A stretch of 64,000 nucleotides of DNA from Qipengyuania aestuarii (GCF_019711535.1 NZ_JAIGNP010000001.1:186001-250000), one strand, 5' to 3'. Positions 28,705 through 38,143 are shown, counted from the first letter of the stretch. Numbers and translations: made by a program. Notes: a model not told the origin generated them from the letters alone.

Positions 28705-29934
28705 CTATCGCCGGATAATCGCGTGCTTTTTCTTGCCTAACGAAAGCTTGCGCTCGGTACTCGGTGCGACCTCGACCAGGTAACTCGGATCGTTAACCGT
28801 CATCCCGTCGAGCTTGACCGCGTTCTCCGCCAGCTTGCGTTTTGCTTCCCCGCCCGATGCAGTGAAGCCGAGGCCTGTAAGCACTGCGCCTATCCTCATT
28901 CCTTCTTCGCCAACATCGATCGAGGGAAGGTCCTCTCCGGCGCCGCCGCCGGCAAAAGTTTTTGCTGCAGTCTTTTCAGCGCTATCTGCAGCGTCACGCC
29001 CGCGCACAAGCGCTGTGACCTCATTGGCGAGTACAGTCTTCGCGTGGTTGATTTCCGCCCCTTGGAGAGATTCGAGCTTGGCAATTTCGTCGAGTGGCAG
29101 ATCGGTGAACAGGCGAAGGAATCGGCCAACGTCACGATCGTCGACATTGCGCCAATACTGCCAGAAATCATAGTTCGGCAGCTGCGCCTCGTTAAGCCAT
29201 ACTGCTCCGGCGGCCGTCTTGCCCATCTTGGCCCCATCTGCAGTCGTCAGCAGCGGGGTGGTGAGGCCGAAAAGCTCCCGCCCATCCATTCGGCGCGCAA
29301 GTTCCATACCGTTGACGATATTTCCCCATTGATCACTCCCGCCCATTTGCAGCCGACAACCATATCGCTGCGCCAGTTCCCGGTAATCGTAGGCTTGCAA
29401 GATCATGTAATTGAACTCGAGGAAAGTCAGCGGTTGTTCCCGGTCGAGGCGAAGTTTGACCGAGTCGAAGGTGAGCATTCGGTTGACCGTAAAGTGTGGG
29501 CCAACATCGCGCAGCAGTTCGATGTAGCCAAGTTTGCTCAGCCATTCGTCATTGTTCACCATCACAGCGTCGGTGGGCCCATCACCGAAGGTCAGCAGTC
29601 GCTTGAACACCGTGAATATCCCGGCGACATTATCTTCGATAATCTCGTCGGTCATCATTCGGCGACTTTCATCCCGACCACTTGGATCACCGATTTTTCC
29701 GGTTCCGCCTCCCATAACCACGATCGGTTTATGGCCTGCCTGCTGAAGGCGGCGAAGCATCATTATCTGGACCAAGCTACCGATATGTAACGACGGCGCA
29801 GTGGGGTCGAAGCCGATATAGCCGGGTATGACTTGCTGCTTTGCAAGTGCGTCCAGCCCTTCAGGGTCGGTAATCTGGTGGATATAACCGCGCTCTTCGA
29901 GCAGACGCAGAAGTTCGGATTGGTAAGTGCTCAT
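28705..29934 (-). CDS. tyrS: Tyrosine-tRNA ligase
   Basis: 409 residues. The class I HIGH motif appears as HIGS at 50-53, the KMSKS loop as KMGKT around 235, with the tyrosine-pocket QMGGSDQWGN between them. A C-terminal S4-like RNA-binding domain covers about 345-405. Complete and of normal length. The divergent DOMON-like gene begins about 30 bases from its start codon, so the two promoters must overlap or lie inside coding sequence. Confidence 0.96.
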   Translation of the reverse strand: MSTYQSELLRLLEERGYIHQITDPEGLDALAKQQVIPGYIGFDPTAPSLHIGSLVQIMMLRRLQQAGHKPIVVMGGGTGKIGDPSGRDESRRMMTDEIIEDNVAGIFTVFKRLLTFGDGPTDAVMVNNDEWLSKLGYIELLRDVGPHFTVNRMLTFDSVKLRLDREQPLTFLEFNYMILQAYDYRELAQRYGCRLQMGGSDQWGNIVNGMELARRMDGRELFGLTTPLLTTADGAKMGKTAAGAVWLNEAQLPNYDFWQYWRNVDDRDVGRFLRLFTDLPLDEIAKLESLQGAEINHAKTVLANEVTALVRGRDAADSAEKTAAKTFAGGGAGEDLPSIDVGEEGMRIGAVLTGLGFTASGGEAKRKLAENAVKLDGMTVNDPSYLVEVAPSTERKLSLGKKKHAIIRR

Positions 29935-29966
29935 GATGGAGCGTCCGCTAGCATGGGGATTTCGAA

Positions 29967-30509
29967 TTGGAAACGCATGAACTCGTCGCCCACGAGGCCT
30001 ATCCGCCAGCGGATGTGACCTCTGTCACCGCCCGGATCGTGTCGCGTGATACGAATTGGTTGCAGCTTCGCTGGCGGATTGAAGGTGCCAGCAAACTCTT
30101 GATACCGCGTCTCGCAGGCAAGGGCAGGGCGGATGAGCTCTGGCGCACGACGTGTTTTGAGATTTTTCTAAAGCCCCATGGGGGCAGTTCCTACTGCGAG
30201 TTCAACCTATCGCCGTCCGAACGCTGGGCTGCCTACGATTTCTCAGCACCCCGAGAGGCAATGACAGATCGGCCAGTTGTCATTGAGCCAGCATGCACAA
30301 TCCGGCAGGGCAGCAGCTTCGCTATTTTCGATGCGGCAATTCCTGAAAGTGCGTTACCTGCCACTGCTTGTGCCGTTGGCCTGTCGTGCATTTTGGAAGA
30401 GCAAGGCGGGATCAAGAGTTTCTGGGCATTGAGCCACAATAAGGATCAACCGGATTTTCATGATCCGACTTGCTTCGCCGCCTGCCTTGATGCACCAGCA
30501 GGGATATGA
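29967..30509 (+). CDS. DOMON-like domain protein
   Basis: 180 residues starting with TTG at 29967; GGGGA lies about six bases upstream and no ATG is in frame nearby. The sequence fits the DOMON-like (murB-associated type) domain: WLQLRWRIEGAS, ELWRTTCFEIFLKP and YCEFNLSPSERWAAYDFS. DOMON domains bind heme or sugar. No signal peptide is seen, so it is cytosolic. It overlaps the NamZ-like gene by ATGA, which suggests a shared task in amino-sugar or muropeptide handling. Confidence 0.78.
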   Translation: METHELVAHEAYPPADVTSVTARIVSRDTNWLQLRWRIEGASKLLIPRLAGKGRADELWRTTCFEIFLKPHGGSSYCEFNLSPSERWAAYDFSAPREAMTDRPVVIEPACTIRQGSSFAIFDAAIPESALPATACAVGLSCILEEQGGIKSFWALSHNKDQPDFHDPTCFAACLDAPAGI

Positions 30510-31708
30510 AATTCGGGATCGACCGCCTTCTCACCGATAGCGATTTGCAAAAACAGTTGAGCGGCAAGCGCGTGTCTCTCGTCGCGCATCCTGCCTCCGT
30601 GACAGCGCAACTGGATCATTCGCTCGACGCGTTGATCGACCGCGGCATTAACGTAGTCAGTGCATTCGGCCCTCAACACGGGCTCAAAGGCGATAAGCAG
30701 GACAATATGGTCGAAACTGCGGATGAAAATGATCCGCAATACGATATTCCGATTTTCAGCCTCTATGGAGAGGTCCGCCGCCCCACTGGCCAGGCGATGT
30801 CGACAGCCGACGTATTTCTATTCGACCTCCAGGATTTGGGGTGCCGAATTTATACGTTCGTCACCACGCTCCTCTACATTCTCGAGGAGGCAGCGAAAAC
30901 GGGAAAGTCGGTTTGGGTGCTTGATAGACCAAATCCCGCCGGCGGCCCAGTAGAAGGTACTTTACTGTTACCGGGGCATGAAAGTTTCGTCGGCGCGGCG
31001 CCAATGGTTATGCGTCATGGTATGACTATGGGCGAGATGGGCCACTGGTTTGTTCATCATTTCGGACTCGATGTCGATTATCGGGTGATCGAGATGGAGG
31101 GATGGAAACCTGGGCAGGCGCCGGGTTTCGGCTGGCCAGAAAGCAGGGTCTGGATCAATCCCAGCCCCAATGCCGCAAGTGTCAACATGGCCCGAGCATA
31201 TGCGGGAACGGTGATGCTGGAGGGAACAAATCTGAGCGAGGGGAGGGGGACCACACGCCCCCTCGAAATCCTTTTCGGCGCCCCAGACATAAATGCTCTT
31301 GCTGTTCTGGATGAAATGGAGCGTCTGGCTCCGGCCTGGTTACGCGGTTGCAAACTGCGCGAATGCTGGTTCGAACCTACTTTTCACAAGCACGCCGGCA
31401 AGCTTTGCAATGGCCTGATGATCCATGCGGAAGGCCCCTACTATGATCATCACGAATTCAAGCCTTGGAGACTGCAAGCTCTCGCTTTCAAAGCGATCCG
31501 CAGCATCTATTCCGACTATGATATCTGGCGTGATTTTCCATATGAGTATGAATTCGATCGCCTAGCAATCGATGTCATAAACGGTGGTCCCGCTTTGCGC
31601 GAGTGGGTCGATGACAGTGAGGCCACACCAGATGATCTCGACACGCTGGCCAGGCATGACGAGGAAAGCTGGCGGCAAACCATCGCTCGGCATCTAATCT
31701 ACGGCTAA
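30506..31708 (+). CDS. namZ: DUF1343/NamZ-type exo-beta-N-acetylmuramidase
   Basis: 400 residues matching the DUF1343 (GH171) family. The conserved stretches are SLVAHPASV, FGPQHGLKGDKQDNM, FSLYGEVRRPT, DLQDLGCRIYTFVTTL, LDRPNPAGG and EGTNLSEGRGTTRPLE. Characterised NamZ removes terminal N-acetylmuramic acid from muropeptides in cell-wall recycling. There is no signal peptide, unlike the secreted Bacillus protein, so it would act in the cytosol on imported material. It is coupled to the DOMON-like gene. Confidence 0.9.
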   Translation: MKFGIDRLLTDSDLQKQLSGKRVSLVAHPASVTAQLDHSLDALIDRGINVVSAFGPQHGLKGDKQDNMVETADENDPQYDIPIFSLYGEVRRPTGQAMSTADVFLFDLQDLGCRIYTFVTTLLYILEEAAKTGKSVWVLDRPNPAGGPVEGTLLLPGHESFVGAAPMVMRHGMTMGEMGHWFVHHFGLDVDYRVIEMEGWKPGQAPGFGWPESRVWINPSPNAASVNMARAYAGTVMLEGTNLSEGRGTTRPLEILFGAPDINALAVLDEMERLAPAWLRGCKLRECWFEPTFHKHAGKLCNGLMIHAEGPYYDHHEFKPWRLQALAFKAIRSIYSDYDIWRDFPYEYEFDRLAIDVINGGPALREWVDDSEATPDDLDTLARHDEESWRQTIARHLIYG

Positions 31709-31719
31709 AAGGCCCTTGT

Positions 31720-32901
31720 TCAGCCCTGCTTCCGGCTCAGCTCGCGCATGGCGTCATCCAGCCCGTCCAACGTAAGAGGGTACATGCGATCATTTACCAA
31801 GTGTTTCAAAATCTTGGTCGATTGCGAATATCCCCATTGCTTTTCGGGTACCGGATTGAGCCAGACAGTTGCGGGATAGGTGCTAACCACTCTTTGCATC
31901 CAGGTGGCCCCGGCTTCCTCATTCATATGCTCGACACTACCGCCCGGATGCGTGATTTCGTACGGACTCATGGCTGCATCCCCGACGAATACTATCTTGT
32001 AGTCGTGTCCATATTTATGAAGAACATCCCACGTTTTTGTTCGCTCCTGCCACCGGCGGCGGTTGTCCTTCCAGACCCCCTCATAAAGGCAATTGTGGAA
32101 GTAAAAGAACTCCAGGTTCTTGAATTCGCTGGTTGCGGCACTGAAAAGCTCTTCGGTTACCTTGATAAACGGGTCCATTGAGCCGCCCACATCGAGAAAT
32201 AGCAGTAATTTGACAGCATTTCGCCTTTCAGGGCGCATGCGAATGTCTAGCCACCCTTGCTTTGCGGTGCCCTCGATGGTCGCATCGATGTCAAGTTGAT
32301 CGGCAGCCCCTTCGCGGGCGAAGCGGCGGAGGCGACGAAGCGCCATCTTGATATTCCGCGTGCCGAGTTCCTTGGTGTTATCGAGATTTTTGAACTCTCG
32401 CTTGTCCCACACCTTGATTGCCCGTTTATGTCGGCTTTCACCGCCGATCCGCACGCCTTCTGGATTGTAGCCAGAATTTCCAAAGGGGCTGGTCCCGCCC
32501 GTTCCTATCCATTTATTGCCGCCCTGATGGCGCTTCTCCTGCTCCTCAAGGCGCTTCTTCAGGGTCTCCATGATTTCATCCCAGTCGCCCAGGCTCTTGA
32601 TCTTTTCCATCTCCTCCTCGGAAAGGAATCTCTCGGCTACGGATTTCAGCCAGTCTTCGGGAATATCGACGGGGTTTTGGCCGTAGTCAGACATGATGCC
32701 TTTGAAGACTTTAGAAAAAACCTGGTCGAAGCGGTCGAGTAGACCTTCGTCTTTCACAAACGTAGCGCGGCTGAGATAGTAGAAACTTTCCGGTGATTGA
32801 CCAATTACCTCACGATCTAGTGCTTCCAGCAGAGTCAGGTGTTCTTTGAAACTTGCGGGAATTCCCGCCGCCCGCAATTCGTCGACGAAATTTAAAAACA
32901 T
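31720..32901 (-). CDS. CoxE-like VWA domain protein
   Basis: 393 residues from ATG 32901 (MFLNFVDELRAAGIPAS); a TTG at 32913 is also in frame. The helical N-terminal part leads to a von Willebrand A domain with the MIDAS motif DVGGSM (DxGxS type), preceded by LDIRMRPERRNAVKLLLFL. CoxE-like VWA proteins work with a MoxR AAA+ ATPase in metal-cofactor insertion or protein maturation. The matching MoxR gene is 1.6 kb upstream on the same strand, beyond a plus-strand insertion. Confidence 0.87.
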   Translation of the reverse strand: MFLNFVDELRAAGIPASFKEHLTLLEALDREVIGQSPESFYYLSRATFVKDEGLLDRFDQVFSKVFKGIMSDYGQNPVDIPEDWLKSVAERFLSEEEMEKIKSLGDWDEIMETLKKRLEEQEKRHQGGNKWIGTGGTSPFGNSGYNPEGVRIGGESRHKRAIKVWDKREFKNLDNTKELGTRNIKMALRRLRRFAREGAADQLDIDATIEGTAKQGWLDIRMRPERRNAVKLLLFLDVGGSMDPFIKVTEELFSAATSEFKNLEFFYFHNCLYEGVWKDNRRRWQERTKTWDVLHKYGHDYKIVFVGDAAMSPYEITHPGGSVEHMNEEAGATWMQRVVSTYPATVWLNPVPEKQWGYSQSTKILKHLVNDRMYPLTLDGLDDAMRELSRKQG

Positions 32902-33003
32902 AAGCGAATTCAACCTGAATTTTTGGCGATATCAAGGCCATGGGGCCCATTCGTTTAACGGTCCGCTAACCAATTATCATTACTCGGAATCCTGAACAGG
33001 ACA

Positions 33004-34422
33004 ATGAGGGGTCCCGACCAGATGGAAATCAGTCCAATCGATACTGCAACTGCTTCTGCGCTCAACAGCATACCAGAGGCGTGTGGCAAGGTCACTGTCG
33101 GTTGCAGTGACGTCGCGGGTATCGTCCAGGCCGTGCTCGACAGTTCAGGAGTTCTGCGAGCGGAACACGTCGAACTTCAGGGCACCGTTCGCGAACTGGA
33201 AGCCGACCAGCGCAAGGTGGCCGAAGCCAGCGACGAAGCGAGAATTCTTTCTGCCCGAGCGATCGAGCGATTGAACATGGGGACGACCCAGATTCAGTCA
33301 TCGTTGCAGCAGATTACCAACCTTCTCGACCTTGTCGAAACCTTGGCCACTCATGTGACCGGATTTGCCGCTGCGATGGACCAGGTCAAGCGGTGCTCGC
33401 AGGATATCGAGCAGATAGCCGAAACCACGAATATCTTGGCGCTCAACGCGACAATCGAAGCCATGAGGGCTGGAGAAGCAGGAAGAACCTTCGCGGTCGT
33501 GGCGAACGAAGTGAAGACGCTTGCGGGCGAAACGCGCAAGGCCACCGATGAAATCTCAGAGGTGATCGAAACGCTGGGTAGCGAAGCATCTACAGTTATC
33601 GAGCGCATCGAGGCTGGGGCGAAAGCTTCGAACGAAGCCAAGACCTCCGTTGCGAGTATCGATGCGACGATCTCTGGCGTCAGCCAACTCGTCGAGGAAG
33701 TCGATCAGCAAAACGATCAGATCACGCGCGCGACAGGCATGATGACAGAGCATGTAGACCGTGTTTCGAGCGTGCTGGAAAGCTACGATCGCGCAGCAAA
33801 TGAGAATGAACAGCGCCTAGAAACCGCTCACGAGCGTATCGAGGAGCTCGAACTAACTGCCAGCGAAATGTTCGACCGGATCGTCAAGGCCGGCCTTTCG
33901 CCGCAGGACAGCGAAATGGTCCAGCAGGCGCAGGAATTCGCCCAGCAAATCACGCAGCAAGCCGAAGATGCGGTTGCGAGCGGTTCTCTCAGGATGGAGC
34001 AATTGTTCGATCAGGATTACCGTTTGGTACCGGGTACCAACCCGGAACTCTACCGAACGAGCCTTTCCGATTGGGCAGACGCGAACTGGCGTCCGATCAA
34101 TGATAAGGTTGTCGCGCAAGGCGGAAGCATCATGATGTGCTCACAGGCCGACCTAAACGGCTTCCTGCCCACTCACCTCAGCGATCGTTCGCGCAAGCCG
34201 ACTGGTGATCTTGCGCATGATACAAAATATTGCCGCAACGGCCGTATCATGGTCGCGAATACCGATTTGTTGGCTCGTGCAAGTTCAGGGCCTTACACAA
34301 TGGCCGTGTATCGCCAGGAGGGCGATGGCAAAAACTACATGGTCGTCCGAAATGTCTACGTGCCGATCGTTGTGAATGGCCGCCGATGGGGCGATTTCGA
34401 ATTGGCCTACAGCTTCAACTGA
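33004..34422 (+). CDS. Soluble methyl-accepting chemotaxis-like receptor
   Basis: 472 residues from ATG 33004, or 466 from ATG 33022. There are no membrane segments. The centre (about residues 100-215) is a coiled-coil MCP signalling domain, with the hairpin tip in [22 protein letters not shown] followed by [12 protein letters not shown]-terminal domain of about 150 residues with [22 protein letters not shown] and [12 protein letters not shown] probably senses a cytosolic signal. No CheW, CheA or CheR is nearby. It lies against the grain between the moxR- and coxE-like genes. Confidence 0.86.
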   Translation: MRGPDQMEISPIDTATASALNSIPEACGKVTVGCSDVAGIVQAVLDSSGVLRAEHVELQGTVRELEADQRKVAEASDEARILSARAIERLNMGTTQIQSSLQQITNLLDLVETLATHVTGFAAAMDQVKRCSQDIEQIAETTNILALNATIEAMRAGEAGRTFAVVANEVKTLAGETRKATDEISEVIETLGSEASTVIERIEAGAKASNEAKTSVASIDATISGVSQLVEEVDQQNDQITRATGMMTEHVDRVSSVLESYDRAANENEQRLETAHERIEELELTASEMFDRIVKAGLSPQDSEMVQQAQEFAQQITQQAEDAVASGSLRMEQLFDQDYRLVPGTNPELYRTSLSDWADANWRPINDKVVAQGGSIMMCSQADLNGFLPTHLSDRSRKPTGDLAHDTKYCRNGRIMVANTDLLARASSGPYTMAVYRQEGDGKNYMVVRNVYVPIVVNGRRWGDFELAYSFN

Positions 34423-34433
34423 CTCCTGCGTCA

Positions 34434-34470
34434 GCAGCAACGCACCCCGGTAAGGGGAATGCGTTGCTGC
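34434..34470. terminator. Long hairpin between convergent MCP and MoxR genes
   Basis: GCAGCAACGCA at 34434-34444 pairs perfectly with its complement at 34460-34470, and CCCC/GGGG extends the stem inward. No T-run follows on either strand, so an intrinsic terminator is possible but not certain; it may act as a roadblock or protect the 3' ends. Confidence 0.5.
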
Positions 34471-34484
34471 AACCAGGCGTAAAT

Positions 34485-35351
34485 CTAGCTTTGCCGACGA
34501 GCCATAAAGGCGAGGCGCTCAAACATCATGATGTCCTGCTCGTTCTTGAGCAGCGCGCCATGCAGCGGCGGAATAGCGCTGTTGGGATTGCTGTCGTGGA
34601 GGACTTCAAGCGGCATGTCTTCATTAAGAAGCAATTTGAGCCAGTCGAGCAATTCGCTCGTGCTCGGCTTCTTTTTCAACCCTGGCACTTCCCGTAATTC
34701 GTAAAACATCTCCATCGCCTTGGTGACGAGGTTTTTCTGGATGTTCGGGAAATGGACCTCGATGATCTCACGCATCGTCTCGTGGTCGGGGAATTTGATG
34801 TAGTGAAAGAAGCACCTGCGCAGGAATGCGTCGGGCAGCTCTTTCTCGTTATTCGAGGTAATCACGACGATCGGGCGCTCTTTCGCTTCGATCCGCTCGT
34901 GCGTTTCGTAGACATCGAAGCTCATGCGGTCGAGTTCCTGCAGCAAATCGTTGGGAAACTCGATATCTGCTTTGTCGATTTCGTCGATCAGTAGGACGGG
35001 TAATTCCGGGGATGTAAAAGCCTCCCACAATTTGCCCTTTTTGATGTAATTCGAAATATCATGAACGCGTTCATCGCCGAGTTGCCCATCACGTAGCCGC
35101 GCCACCGCATCGTATTCATACAGGCCCTGCTGCGCCTTCGTGGTCGACTTAACGTTCCATTCGATCAGCGGAGCATCGAGTGCTTTAGCGATTTCGTGGG
35201 CCAGAACCGTTTTTCCTGTTCCCGGCTCGCCTTTTACCAACAGCGGCCTTCTCAACAGCACGGCAGCATTTACCGCAACCTTGAGATCTTCGGTAGCGAT
35301 GTAGGATTGAGTGCCCTCGAAACGGGTCTGGTCGGTGGTCGTGTCGGCCAT
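34485..35351 (-). CDS. MoxR-family AAA+ ATPase
   Basis: 288 residues. Walker A GEPGTGKT at about 41-48, Walker B LLIDEIDKAD, sensor VITSNNEKELPDAFLRR and an arginine finger region are all present. MoxR ATPases act as chaperones with VWA partners. The partner here is the CoxE-like gene at 31720, now separated by the MCP gene. AAGGA lies seven bases before the ATG. Confidence 0.92.
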   Translation of the reverse strand: MADTTTDQTRFEGTQSYIATEDLKVAVNAAVLLRRPLLVKGEPGTGKTVLAHEIAKALDAPLIEWNVKSTTKAQQGLYEYDAVARLRDGQLGDERVHDISNYIKKGKLWEAFTSPELPVLLIDEIDKADIEFPNDLLQELDRMSFDVYETHERIEAKERPIVVITSNNEKELPDAFLRRCFFHYIKFPDHETMREIIEVHFPNIQKNLVTKAMEMFYELREVPGLKKKPSTSELLDWLKLLLNEDMPLEVLHDSNPNSAIPPLHGALLKNEQDIMMFERLAFMARRQS

Positions 35352-35361
35352 AAGTCTTTCC

Positions 35362-35418
35362 TTGCAACTTTACCTAAACGTTAGGGTGAGGGCACGGTGA
35401 GGGCAAGGGGCGTTGCAA
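35362..35418. promoter_or_regulatory. Repeat-rich control region between moxR and the hydrolase-OsmC gene
   Basis: The 95-base divergent gap contains the inverted repeat TTGCAAC/GTTGCAA (35362-35368, 35412-35418), the small palindrome CCTAA-ACG-TTAGG (35373-35385) and two direct copies of GGTGAGGGCA (35385-35394 and 35396-35405). Such density of repeats in a short divergent promoter suggests binding sites for a regulator of both genes. The regulator is not identifiable. Confidence 0.4.
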
Positions 35419-35446
35419 TCGCCACTGCTGCGTGCATTAGGGGACC

Positions 35447-36667
35447 ATGCCGACAGAAACTCTCGCGATCCGTGCTGCTGCGGGTCATGAACTTAGCGGA
35501 TCGCTCGAACTGCCGACCGGCCTAGTCCGCGGCGCAGCGCTATTCGCACACTGCTTCACTTGTACGAAGGATAGTAAGGCGGCGGTCAGCATTGCCCGAG
35601 CTTTGGCGAGAGAAGGGATCGCTACGCTGCGATTCGATTTTACGGGATTGGGCGGGAGCGAGGGCGATTTCGGTCGCGCTGGCTTTGCCACCGACGTGTC
35701 GGACCTCGTGATGGCCGCCAAAGTTTTATTTGAAAGGTTTGCCCAACCGATCCTTATGGTGGGCCATAGCCTGGGCGGTGCAGCGGTACTGGCTGCTGCC
35801 GACGAGATCGGTTTCGATCGCATAGCTGCGATAGCGACGATTGGGGCCCCGGCTGACGTTCCGCATGTACTGACGAACATCAACGGTGACTTGGAGGCAA
35901 TCCGCCTGACGGGCGAGGGGCCTGTACGCATCGCCGGGCGCGAATTCAGCCTGAGCCGTGAATTTATTGAAAGGGTCGAGAGCGCCGACTTGCTCGCGGA
36001 AGTCGCGCGCCTGCGGAAGCCTCTGATGTTTCTGCATTCGCCGACAGACGATGTAGTCGGTATCGATAACGCCAGCAGCCTCTTCAATGCTGCAAAACAT
36101 CCTAAAAGCTTTGTCAGTCTCGAAGGGGCAGGCCACCTTCTTCTGCAACCTGAAGATGCCAATTTTGCGGCCAATGTCATCGCTGCTTGGGCAAGCCGCT
36201 ATCTTCCCCTCAGCCATGATTGGCCGCTACCCGAAGAGGGAGTGGTCACCTGCATGGGGCACGGCAAATTCGGCACAGAAATTCATACCACCAGCCATCG
36301 CTTCGTTGCCGATGAACCGGACTCTTATGGTGGGGACGACAGCGGACCCACGCCTTACGACCTGCTGCTTGGCGCCTTGGGTGCTTGCACCTCGATGACC
36401 ATGGGAATGTACGCACAGCGTAAGAATTGGCCGCTGGACGGAGTGAAAATTCATCTCACCCATTCGCGAGATCATGCGAAAGATTGCGAACAATGTGTCG
36501 CCGAGGAAGATGGAATGCCGCATCAGCTCATAACGCGCGCCATTTCGATTAATGGGCCCGGATTAACTGAGGAGCAGCGAGACAGGTTACTGGAAATTGC
36601 TGACAAGTGCCCGGTCCATCGGACACTGGAAAGCCGGATCAGCGTGGAGACCAAACTTGTAGATTAG
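35447..36667 (+). CDS. Alpha/beta hydrolase-OsmC fusion protein
   Basis: 406 residues in two domains. Residues about 1-255 form an alpha/beta hydrolase with the nucleophile elbow GHSLGG (Ser108), an acid in SPTDDVV and the catalytic His in GAGHLL. Residues about 265-406 are an OsmC/Ohr-like domain with the two redox Cys in LGACTSMTM and [11 protein letters not shown]. OsmC reduces organic hydroperoxides. The combination suggests an enzyme that hydrolyses an ester or thioester and reduces the peroxide or mixed disulfide. Both active sites look intact. The fusion is known in proteobacteria. Confidence 0.9.
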   Translation: MPTETLAIRAAAGHELSGSLELPTGLVRGAALFAHCFTCTKDSKAAVSIARALAREGIATLRFDFTGLGGSEGDFGRAGFATDVSDLVMAAKVLFERFAQPILMVGHSLGGAAVLAAADEIGFDRIAAIATIGAPADVPHVLTNINGDLEAIRLTGEGPVRIAGREFSLSREFIERVESADLLAEVARLRKPLMFLHSPTDDVVGIDNASSLFNAAKHPKSFVSLEGAGHLLLQPEDANFAANVIAAWASRYLPLSHDWPLPEEGVVTCMGHGKFGTEIHTTSHRFVADEPDSYGGDDSGPTPYDLLLGALGACTSMTMGMYAQRKNWPLDGVKIHLTHSRDHAKDCEQCVAEEDGMPHQLITRAISINGPGLTEEQRDRLLEIADKCPVHRTLESRISVETKLVD

Positions 36668-36671
36668 GGGG

Positions 36672-37703
36672 TTATTTCGGAGAAACGACGAACCTGTGCG
36701 TAGTCCCTCGCTTACTCTCCATTCGCTCGAGCTGAGTACCAAGACTCTTCGTGATGGCGGCTACGATCCTCATTCCCAAGCCGGTTCCTTCAGGTGACTG
36801 ACCCTCGGTAATGCCTGCACCGTCATCGCTTACAGTGATGCAATATCCTTCTTCCAGCTTGCTGAGATCGACGGAGACCGTGCCTTCCTTACTATGGGTG
36901 AAGGCGTATTTCGCTGCATTGCTGACCAGTTCGTTGACGACCACACCCACATTCACCGCGTCATCGGGTGATACTTCCACGTGCTGGGAAGTGAAAACCA
37001 GATCTACGGCAGTGTCGCCCTCTGACATGTTGGCGCGGAATTCGTCGACGAGTGTTTCGAGATATTCGTCGAGATCAATCGTGGTGAGATCGCCCCGAGT
37101 GTAGAGGTTCTGGTGGACCTTGCCGATAGCCTTGATACGGTTCTGTGTCGCCGCAAGTGCGTCCTTTGCGGCGGCTTCTTCGGTCTGGTGCGCCTGCATC
37201 GCCACGAAGCTCTGGACCATCTGAAGCGAGTTGGAGACGCGGTGATGCACTTCGCGCACCAGCATTTCGAGGCGTTCGTTCGCTTCGCGCAGATTGGCTT
37301 CGGCCTCGCGCTTTTCCCGCTCGAGCCTGTCCCTTAAAAATGCTTGCCGAAAACGGCTATCCAAGAGGTCGAAAAAGCTGTCGCCGACGGTCTTGACGAC
37401 GAAGTCCGAGGCGCCCGCGTGAATGGCGTCGACCGCGACCGCAGTGTCACTGTCACCTGTCACGAAGACGACCGCTGGATGGCCTTCCTGCGCAACGATA
37501 TCGTCGAGCATCTGCCGACCGCTCTTGCCAGGCATATGATTGTCGATCGCGATCAGATCGTAGCGCTTGGCCTCGATCAATTCCAAGCCCTGATCGGCGC
37601 TTTCTGCGGTATCGACCACAAACCCGCGTTTGCCGAGCGCGCGCTGAATGAGCCGGCGTAAGCCGGCGTCATCGTCAACGTAAAGGATCTGTTTCGGTTC
37701 TAT
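36672..37703 (-). CDS. Response-regulator receiver-HWE/HisKA_2-type histidine kinase (start codon irregular)
   Basis: The protein has a receiver domain, a coiled-coil linker, the H-box REVHHRVSNSLQM and a C-terminal ATPase with DDGAGI and GTGLGM. With the first standard start, GTG at 37619, it is 315 residues and lacks the beta-strand and acidic pocket of the receiver. The same frame continues upstream through ILYVDDDAGLRRL, which is exactly that missing part, back to an ATA at 37703 overlapping the TAG of the previous receiver gene. No ATG, GTG or TTG lies in that stretch. The coordinates given use this ATA and give 343 residues. Asp26 counted from the GTG is the likely phosphoacceptor. It is the last gene of the relay operon. 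Confidence 0.7.
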   Translation of the reverse strand: MEPKQILYVDDDAGLRRLIQRALGKRGFVVDTAESADQGLELIEAKRYDLIAIDNHMPGKSGRQMLDDIVAQEGHPAVVFVTGDSDTAVAVDAIHAGASDFVVKTVGDSFFDLLDSRFRQAFLRDRLEREKREAEANLREANERLEMLVREVHHRVSNSLQMVQSFVAMQAHQTEEAAAKDALAATQNRIKAIGKVHQNLYTRGDLTTIDLDEYLETLVDEFRANMSEGDTAVDLVFTSQHVEVSPDDAVNVGVVVNELVSNAAKYAFTHSKEGTVSVDLSKLEEGYCITVSDDGAGITEGQSPEGTGLGMRIVAAITKSLGTQLERMESKRGTTHRFVVSPK

Positions 37704-38143
37704 TGCTCTTCTGCCGAGGGAACTTGGATAACCGACAGGAACAATCCCAATTGCCGGATTGCGTCGGCGAAACTTTCGTAATTGACAGGCTTCGTGATGT
37801 AGACATTGCAGCCTAGATCATAGCAGCGTTGGATCTCCACCTTATCGTCGGTCGTCGTCAAAACCACCACCGGAGTGCGATGCAACTTTTCATCCTGTTT
37901 TATCTTCTCGAGAATCGAGGTGCCGCTCATGTCCGGCAAATTGAGATCGAGCAAGACGAGTGCTGGGCCACCGTGCGACGGGCCGCCCGCATCGTTGAAG
38001 AGATAATCGAGCGCGCTGGTACCGTCGAGAAAATGCTTGATGTCATTGGAAATACCGGCGCGGCGAATGTTCTTTTCGATGAGCCGCGCATGGCCCGCAT
38101 CGTCTTCGATCATGACGATACCAACAGATTGATGAGAATTCAT
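37700..38143 (-). CDS. Rcp1-like single-domain response regulator
   Basis: 147 residues forming a single receiver domain. IVMIEDDAGH supplies the acidic pocket, VLLDLNLPD the phosphoacceptor Asp66, and VYITKPV the conserved Lys. The insertion DAGGPSHGGP near residue 51-60 is typical of receivers paired with phytochrome-like or CHASE3 kinases. It has no output domain, so it acts as a phosphate shuttle or by protein contact. It starts inside the stop of the CHASE3 kinase (ATGA). Confidence 0.92.
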   Translation of the reverse strand: MNSHQSVGIVMIEDDAGHARLIEKNIRRAGISNDIKHFLDGTSALDYLFNDAGGPSHGGPALVLLDLNLPDMSGTSILEKIKQDEKLHRTPVVVLTTTDDKVEIQRCYDLGCNVYITKPVNYESFADAIRQLGLFLSVIQVPSAEEQ

